Shown: positions 62,052 through 64,000 of the stretch, piece by piece
How the letters are laid out: every line of letters begins with the position of its first letter
Position numbering within the stretch: position 1 is the stretch's first letter
Source: Archangium gephyra
GTDB lineage: Bacteria; Myxococcota; Myxococcia; Myxococcales; Myxococcaceae
Length of the DNA stretch: 64,000 nucleotides
Reading direction: 5' to 3'
Assembly (NCBI RefSeq): GCF_001027285.1
Contig: NZ_CP011509.1
Location: forward strand, 4,658,501-4,722,500
The notes under the pieces: generated by a model
Databases searched by the model: none
What the model was told of the DNA's origin: nothing
What the model saw: only the letters and a program-made list of their open reading frames with translations
Made by a program: the position numbers and the translations under genes

Positions 62052-63314
62052 CTAGGGGCTCGGGGAGGAGGGGGGCGGTGGGGCGTCATCGAAGGAGGGC
62101 TCTCCCGCCTTGGAAGGTTGGGGCGGAGGGGCATCGTCGAAGACGGCGGGCTGGGGAGGCCTGGGGGCCGGGCGGCGCCGGGCGGCAGCGGCCTTCCGCG
62201 GAGGCGGGTCCTCGGGCGGCGGCTCCACCACCGCCACCGGAGGCGGAGCAGGAGGGAGGGGTTGCTCGTGGCCTCGTGCTCCCTTCCACAGCACGCCCAG
62301 GACGAGCGCCGCGAGCAGCACGCACGCCGCGAGTGCTCCCTTGAGCAGGGTGGCGCCCCGCTGTCTGGCGCGCGCGGCCTCGACATCCAGGCTGGCCAGT
62401 CCGCTCTCGGGGAAGGCCTTGCGCTCCAGCAGGTGGGTGACGAAGGCCGGCGAGCGCGGTGGGGCGCCAGGGCTGGTGGTGCCTTCCGCCTCGGGGTCCC
62501 CGCAGAAGTAGAGGCCGCGCAGCAGCGTGGGCTGGATGAAGACGGAGGACTGGAAGAGGACGTCGAACAGCCGCCGCACCGGCCCGGCCAGCGCACGCAG
62601 CTCGGACGGGAAGAGGAAGGCGGACTCCCGGTCCGGTTGCTTGCCGCGCCCGTCCGCGAGCAGCTCGAGCTGGAGCCCACACAGCTCCCGGTGGATGACC
62701 TGGAAGGCCTCGTCCACCCAGGCGGGGGAGTAGGGCTCCTGGGGGGAGTAGGGACTGGACCAGCCGAGCATCTCCTCCCGTCTGTCCGGTGGCAGGGTCC
62801 GGCAGAAGGAGGAGAAGCCGGGGATGACGTCCGAGCGGGTGATGATGACGGAGACGGGGACGCGCACGCCCAATTCGCCGCGCAGCGATTGAAGCCCCTT
62901 GAAGAGCCCCTGGGCCATGCGCTCCAGCCCGACCTCATCCAGGGCCTTGGGACCGGTGAGGTGGGTAGCGGGCACGGTCAGCAGGAGTCCGTCGATGGGC
63001 CGCTGGCCGCGGACGCGCTTCAGGTGCTGGAGGATGCCCTGCCACTCCTCCGTGGGCTGCTCCGTCATGCCGGGCATGTCGAGCACGACGCCCTGATCGA
63101 AGAGCCAGACGCCCCAGCCGCCCGCCTCCATCTCCCTGCGGGTGGGCGAGCCGTAGGGACGGCGCAGGTTGGCCCCCGCGGCCAGCGAGGTGCGTCCCGA
63201 GCCGGGCTCACCCACCATCATCAACCAGGGCACCTGGTAGCGCCGCTCCCGGTGCCGCCCGGTAGCGCCCAGCCGGTGAAGTGCCGTGTGGAGGGTCGAG
63301 GACGAGGCGCTCAT
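62052..63314 (-). CDS. tssM: Short TssM-like type VI secretion protein with GTPase-like domain
   Basis: 420 residues, against about 1100-1200 for typical TssM (IcmF). It has the N-terminal nucleotide-binding part (Walker A GEPGSGRTSL near 35-44, DMPG, ITRSD) but the large periplasmic IcmF-related domain is missing; instead a single TM helix near 330-352 (LKGALAACVLLAALVLGVLW) is followed by a Pro-rich tail with a DDAPPPP repeat. Possibly a division of TssM into parts, with the remainder elsewhere. ATG overlaps the tssL stop (ATGA). Confidence 0.65.
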   Translation of the reverse strand: MSASSSTLHTALHRLGATGRHRERRYQVPWLMMVGEPGSGRTSLAAGANLRRPYGSPTRREMEAGGWGVWLFDQGVVLDMPGMTEQPTEEWQGILQHLKRVRGQRPIDGLLLTVPATHLTGPKALDEVGLERMAQGLFKGLQSLRGELGVRVPVSVIITRSDVIPGFSSFCRTLPPDRREEMLGWSSPYSPQEPYSPAWVDEAFQVIHRELCGLQLELLADGRGKQPDRESAFLFPSELRALAGPVRRLFDVLFQSSVFIQPTLLRGLYFCGDPEAEGTTSPGAPPRSPAFVTHLLERKAFPESGLASLDVEAARARQRGATLLKGALAACVLLAALVLGVLWKGARGHEQPLPPAPPPVAVVEPPPEDPPPRKAAAARRRPAPRPPQPAVFDDAPPPQPSKAGEPSFDDAPPPPSSPSP

Positions 63315-64000
63315 GGCCGGAGCTCCAGAGGGGTGGGGGTGATGACGGCGGGGGGAGCGGGAGGGGCGGGCCGCAGGAGGACGAGGCTGGTGGAGAGGGT
63401 TCCGACGAGCACGGCGGCGATGGCGGCTCCCCAGGGCCAGCGGCGCGCGAAACGGAGATCCGTCCGCTCGTCGCGGGTGTGGGCGTAGGCCTCGTCCACC
63501 AGGCGGTGGGTGGCCGTGTCCGGCTCCGGAGGCCGCTGGAAGACGAAGAGGAAGAGCTGGCGCTGCAAATCCTGGAGCAGGGTGCCGGCCCCGAGTCCCC
63601 GGTAGCGGCCCTCGAAGCCGAGCGAGAGCGCCATCAGGTACACGAGCGCGAGCTGGGCGTGGGCCGGGTCGCGCTCGCGCAGCAGCCGCTCCACGTCCGC
63701 GAAGATGCGGTCCCCGGCCTCGTGGGTGCCGAAGAGCTCGTCCTCCAGCAGGTTTCCCTGCCACGCCTCGCGGCCATACCAGGGCGTGTGGACGAGCAGC
63801 TCATCGGCGAAGGAGGTGAGCACGTAGCGGCACTCCTCGAGGTCCCGCTCGAGGAGCGAGCCACGCGGGGTCCCCTCGGTGCGGGTCTGCTCCCGGATGC
63901 GCTCGAGCAGCCGCCGCCAGACCTCCTCGACGGTGGGGCCCTGCGGGGCCTTCGCGTTGAAGCGGCTGGGGAGGGAGATGGCCTGGAGCTGCTGGCGGAG
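63311..64000 (-). CDS. tssL: Type VI secretion protein TssL (DotU-like), 5' end outside the window
   Basis: At least 229 residues; the start lies beyond position 64000. CRYVLTSFADELLVHTPW, LEDELFGTHEAGDRIFADVERLLRERDP and ALVYLMALSLGFEGRYRG are DotU signature regions; a TM helix (about 30 residues before the end) precedes a short Pro-rich periplasmic tail. With TssM it forms the membrane complex of the type VI apparatus. tssK, tssJ and clpV are not seen and may lie further to the right. Confidence 0.87.
   Translation of the reverse strand, partial: LRQQLQAISLPSRFNAKAPQGPTVEEVWRRLLERIREQTRTEGTPRGSLLERDLEECRYVLTSFADELLVHTPWYGREAWQGNLLEDELFGTHEAGDRIFADVERLLRERDPAHAQLALVYLMALSLGFEGRYRGLGAGTLLQDLQRQLFLFVFQRPPEPDTATHRLVDEAYAHTRDERTDLRFARRWPWGAAIAAVLVGTLSTSLVLLRPAPPAPPAVITPTPLELRP

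Noticed and set aside
62007-63488. 493-codon plus-strand frame opposite tssM
   Set aside because: Composition is Gly/Arg/Glu-rich shadow; the minus strand has the Walker motif and operon overlaps.

Overview
The window is GC-rich DNA whose protein families point to a myxobacterium (Myxococcota, probably suborder Cystobacterineae, for example an Archangium/Cystobacter relative). The evidence is a myxobacteria-restricted DUF2378 protein, a Ser/Thr kinase fused to WD40 repeats, a clustered mevalonate pathway with type 2 IPP isomerase, a collagen-like lipoprotein, and very strong G/C at third codon positions. I see no insertion sequence, prophage or CRISPR array. All assignments come from reading the sequence; no database search was run.

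Layout. 1-8.1 kb: a lipoyl-less E2-type acyltransferase, an HtpX-like protease, a DsrE-like protein, then a tight five-gene mevalonate operon (fni, HMG-CoA reductase, mevalonate kinase, diphosphomevalonate decarboxylase, phosphomevalonate kinase); HMG-CoA synthase is not here. 8.1-16.4 kb: a collagen-like lipoprotein, a DUF4846 exported protein, a PAS histidine kinase, a BamA-like outer-membrane barrel, a coupled phosphodiesterase/flippase-like pair and tRNA-Leu(CAG) with its terminator. 16.4-21.9 kb: a complete ISC iron-sulfur assembly operon on the minus strand (iscS-iscU-iscA-hscB-hscA-fdx), with a terminator-like hairpin between iscA and hscB. 22-33.3 kb: a soluble SPFH coiled-coil protein, methionine aminopeptidase with a probably frameshifted SEC-C segment, a DUF1990/DUF4126 cluster, MaoC, methyltransferase, MFS, DsbD and cupin genes. 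33.3-41.4 kb: an S41 protease, a WD40 Ser/Thr kinase and a secreted alpha-amylase with starch-binding domain; several strong DNA dyads lie between protease and kinase. 41.4-49.6 kb: DUF2378, DTW tRNA-modifying enzyme, a likely selenoprotein, two transporters, a DisA-N-like protein, and a three-gene MNIO/bufferin-type RiPP operon. 49.7-64 kb: secreted/effector-like proteins followed by a type VI secretion cluster on the minus strand (tssL-tssM-tssA-tssE-tssB-tssC-hcp-tssF-tssG-vgrG), running off the right edge.

Main points of interest. (1) An ArsC/Spx-family thioredoxin-fold gene at 43323-43664 is read through an in-frame TGA that falls exactly on the first residue of the UxxC redox motif. It is followed at 15 nt by a GC hairpin suited to a bacterial SECIS, and by a burst of A/T-ending codons found nowhere else in the gene. 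(2) A hvfA-hvfB-hvfC (bufferin-type) operon has a lipobox-bearing Cys-rich precursor. (3) Two genes (tssF and map) each become full-length if one C is added to a short C run, which suggests either assembly error or genuine homopolymer variation; a G8 tract also sits in the isc promoter spacer. (4) IscS carries an insertion of about 45 residues. (5) The T6SS has a short TssM and unrecognised genes beside vgrG.
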